A stretch of 15,028 nucleotides of DNA, taken from NCBI GenBank assembly GCA_900543295.1, contig UQQY01000037.1:1-15028 (forward strand), in the 5' to 3' direction. The position numbers and the translations under genes are program-made. The notes beneath the pieces were generated by a model. It saw nothing but the letters and a program-made list of their open reading frames with translations, searched no databases and was not told the origin of the DNA. Shown here in pieces: positions 13,696-15,028 of the stretch (the first letter of the stretch is position 1; the number at the start of each line of letters is the position of its first letter). Source of the DNA: an uncultured Oscillospiraceae bacterium (GTDB taxonomy: Bacteria > Bacillota > Clostridia > Oscillospirales > Ruminococcaceae).

Positions 13696-13797
13696 TTTTT
13701 ATTGCTCCGCAATAAAAACAATCTCAATGGCCGTGCCCCTCATCGGGGCACATGGCCGAAAAAACAGCCTCCGCTTCTCTGCGGCTATTTTTTATTA
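13696..13797 (+). repeat. Hairpin-rich intergenic repeat, copy 1 (long form)
   Basis: 102 bp with three hairpin parts: a 10-bp perfect stem with 3-nt loop (13696-13718), a 7-bp GC stem GTGCCCC/GGGGCAC (13733-13751), and a terminator-like A6...T6 hairpin (about 13760-13794). Its first 37 bp (35 identical) and last 26 bp (all identical) recur at 14409-14473 in the same orientation. It lies downstream of spoVAC and upstream of the GTPase-NYN promoter. Confidence 0.85.
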
Positions 13798-13816
13798 AGA
13801 TGAAGACAAAAATAAG

Positions 13817-13860
13817 CAGGATAAAACGCTGGACTTTTTTAAGCCCGGCGCTTTATCCTG
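13817..13860 (-). terminator. Terminator of spoVAC
   Basis: A long hairpin (13817-13836 with 13841-13860, two mismatches, TTTT loop) is followed on the minus strand by CTTATTTTTG. The spoVAC stop codon lies 10 bp upstream of it, so spoVAC transcripts should end here without any downstream spoVA gene. Confidence 0.85.
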
Positions 13861-13869
13861 TCTATATGA

Positions 13870-14343
13870 TTATCTTGCAAACAATCCGATAATCCAGTAA
13901 ATTACCCCATAAATAATACTCGCAAGAATACCGTATGCGATTACAGGACCTGCAATAATAAAAATCTTCGCGCCAAGCCCTAAAATAAATCCCTCCGATT
14001 TAAACTCAAGAGCCGGGGATACCACAGCGTTTGCAAATCCGGTAATCGGCACAAGCGTACCCGCGCCGCCGAATTTCGCAATGTTATCATACACGCCAAT
14101 ACCGGTTAAGATCGCGGAAAGCGCCACCAGCGAAACCGATACCAGCGTTCCGGCAAGCTCCTTATCCGCGCCCATAGAAGAATACCAGGTCATTAAAAGC
14201 TGGCCGATGACGCATATAAGGCCGCCGATTAAAAAAGCGAATGGAATAGTTTTCATACTCTTGCTCGGCGGCGCGTGCTTTTGCACCAGAGCGTCATAAT
14301 GCTCTGCGTCCATTTTGGGTTTCCATTTTCCTTTCATCGCCAT
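13870..14343 (-). CDS. spoVAC: Stage V sporulation protein AC (SpoVAC)
   Basis: 157 residues, an integral membrane protein with about four hydrophobic segments after a polar N-terminus. In spore formers SpoVAC is part of the SpoVA channel that moves dipicolinic acid into the forespore and releases it at germination. Signature stretches: FLIGGLICVIGQLL (about 37-50), LTGIGVYDNIAKFGGAGTLV then PITGFANAVVSPALEFKSEG (about 79-118) and ILGLGAKIFIIAGPVI, all typical of SpoVAC. ATG 14341-14343 is preceded by AAAGGAAGG; an ATG two codons later is possible. Usually spoVAC is followed by spoVAD and spoVAE(B); here a terminator follows at once and the next gene is unrelated. It may be an orphan, a second copy, or a split operon. 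Confidence 0.95.
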   Translation of the reverse strand: MAMKGKWKPKMDAEHYDALVQKHAPPSKSMKTIPFAFLIGGLICVIGQLLMTWYSSMGADKELAGTLVSVSLVALSAILTGIGVYDNIAKFGGAGTLVPITGFANAVVSPALEFKSEGFILGLGAKIFIIAGPVIAYGILASIIYGVIYWIIGLFAR

Positions 14344-14373
14344 CTTGTGATCGCCTTCCTTTTGTTTTTCCGT

Positions 14374-14402
14374 TAGTATAACCGCAGCACGCGTATTTAT
14401 TG
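14374..14402 (-). promoter_or_regulatory. Candidate sigma-G-type promoter of spoVAC
   Basis: On the minus strand CAATA (14398-14402) and TATACTA (14374-14380) are exactly 17 bp apart, close to the sigma-G pattern (gHATR, 17-18 bp, CATACTA). The spoVA operon is known to be sigma-G dependent in B. subtilis. It starts just beside repeat copy 2. Confidence 0.42.
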
Positions 14403-14408
14403 CATATC

Positions 14409-14473
14409 TTTTTATTGCTCTGCAATAAAAACGATCTCAATGGCCTTCGCTTCTCTGCGGCTATTTTTTATTA
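14409..14473 (+). repeat. Hairpin-rich intergenic repeat, copy 2 (short form)
   Basis: 65 bp. It carries the 10-bp perfect stem-loop (14409-14431) and the 26-bp 3' block (14448-14473) of copy 1 but only 2 bp between the two blocks where copy 1 has 39. The missing part includes the GC hairpin and the 5' arm of the terminator-like hairpin, so copy 2 is probably a deletion form. It lies upstream of spoVAC, so the two copies bracket that gene in direct orientation. Confidence 0.85.
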
Positions 14474-14538
14474 TCATGCAAAAGAAAGGCGAGATGGACG
14501 AAGAGATTACCGAACCGTCGGCATGAAGAGCGCAGGCA

Positions 14539-14554
14539 TTTCATATATATGAAA
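14539..14554. promoter_or_regulatory. 16-bp perfect palindrome before the lipoprotein gene
   Basis: TTTCATATATATGAAA is a perfect inverted repeat located 30 bp upstream of ATG 14585. It could be an operator or a small leader hairpin; no sigma-A promoter with good spacing is evident upstream, so its role is open. Confidence 0.3.
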
Positions 14555-14584
14555 AAACAATGAAGCGGGAAGGGGATTATTCTG

Positions 14585-15028
14585 ATGAAAAAGAAAACCG
14601 CGCTGGCAGCGCTTTTATTGGCGGCGGCCTGCGTATTTTCCGGATGCGGCGCAGACAAAACGCTGTATCGTGAGATGGAGTCTTTACAAAAGCAGGCAGC
14701 TACGCTGGAAAGCGGCGTCATTACGCTGACCGTGCAGTTTGAGGAGAGCGGCGCGCCCGGAGAATATGCGGCGGAGCTCGCCTTCAAGCAGACTGAAAAC
14801 GGCGCATACGCATACTGTCAAAAGCAGTTTGACCAAAACGAACAGATTGTTTTCTGTGAATATTCAGATGGCAATCAAACAAAACAATGGCTTGTCGGAC
14901 GCGGATGGGAGGAAATCGGCGGCGCCCAGTTTACCAAAGAGACCCCTCACCGCTACCTTCAAATGATCTCTTCCCCTTATGAGCGAAAAATGATTCAAAG
15001 CATCGAAAAGGAAGAGGATGAAAATGGC
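14585..15028 (+). CDS. Lipoprotein of unknown function (3' end beyond window)
   Basis: 148 codons are visible before the window ends, so the gene is partial. Residues 1-21 form a lipoprotein signal: KKK, the hydrophobic stretch TALAALLLAAACVF, and lipobox FSGC with Cys21 as the lipidated residue. The mature part begins with a short helical stretch (REMESLQKQAATLES) and then beta-rich sequence (GVITLTVQFEES, YAAELAFKQTENGAYAYCQK), similar in style to extracytoplasmic domains that measure or bind something at the membrane surface, but I recognise no family. ATG 14585 is preceded by GGAAGGGG about 9 nt upstream. It diverges from spoVAC; whether it is related to sporulation cannot be told here. 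Confidence 0.82.
   Translation, partial: MKKKTALAALLLAAACVFSGCGADKTLYREMESLQKQAATLESGVITLTVQFEESGAPGEYAAELAFKQTENGAYAYCQKQFDQNEQIVFCEYSDGNQTKQWLVGRGWEEIGGAQFTKETPHRYLQMISSPYERKMIQSIEKEEDENG

Noticed and set aside
13696..14473. A CRISPR array
   Set aside because: Only two copies of a repeat about 0.7 kb apart, separated by a gene, with no regular spacers.
14477..14527. A 16-codon frame (ATG CAA AAG ...) ending in TGA between repeat copy 2 and the lipoprotein gene
   Set aside because: Too short, no good ribosome binding site and no recognisable similarity; could be a leader peptide but there is no support.

Overview
The window looks like chromosomal DNA of a spore-forming, Gram-positive member of the Firmicutes, most likely class Clostridia and possibly Oscillospirales/Ruminococcaceae. 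This is inferred from a T-box riboswitch in front of alaS, strong AGGAGG-type ribosome binding sites, two sporulation-type genes (a PdaA-like deacetylase and SpoVAC), lipoboxes, and moderate GC. I see no tRNA, rRNA, CRISPR array, phage genes or replication origin.

Region 1 (1-1540): a PdaA-type polysaccharide deacetylase lipoprotein on the minus strand, cut by the window edge, diverges from a small membrane-anchored protein of unknown function. Region 2 (1536-4898): a promoter overlapping the stop codon of the small gene, a T-box leader with its terminator, alaS, and a HIT-family protein form one unit expected to respond to uncharged tRNA-Ala. Region 3 (4940-5493): a decayed IS3-family insertion sequence that keeps both terminal inverted repeats and scraps of OrfA and OrfB but has lost the catalytic core. 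Region 4 (5541-8285): a minus-strand operon of MarR regulator, MATE exporter and short-chain dehydrogenase, with a promoter and a candidate operator, diverges from region 5.

Region 5 (8257-9968): a compact GH36-like alpha-galactosidase candidate with its own promoter and a strong terminator shared with a convergent 55-residue cysteine-rich protein (9972-10139). Region 6 (10285-11020): an isolated single-gene unit for a membrane-anchored protein of unknown function. Region 7 (11026-13691): an 866-residue protein fusing a TetM/EF-G-like translational GTPase to a C-terminal Rae1/YacP-like NYN nuclease domain. Region 8 (13696-15028): a stand-alone spoVAC, lying between two copies of a hairpin-rich intergenic repeat, followed by the start of a lipoprotein gene.

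The most interesting item is the GTPase-nuclease fusion. The GTPase part belongs to the group that enters the ribosomal A site, and the nuclease part resembles the known A-site mRNA endonuclease Rae1, so the fusion suggests a single-protein system that loads a nuclease into the A site. The domains are read from the sequence; the combined function is inference. The fusion also lacks the TetM loop that displaces tetracycline, so it should not be called a resistance gene.
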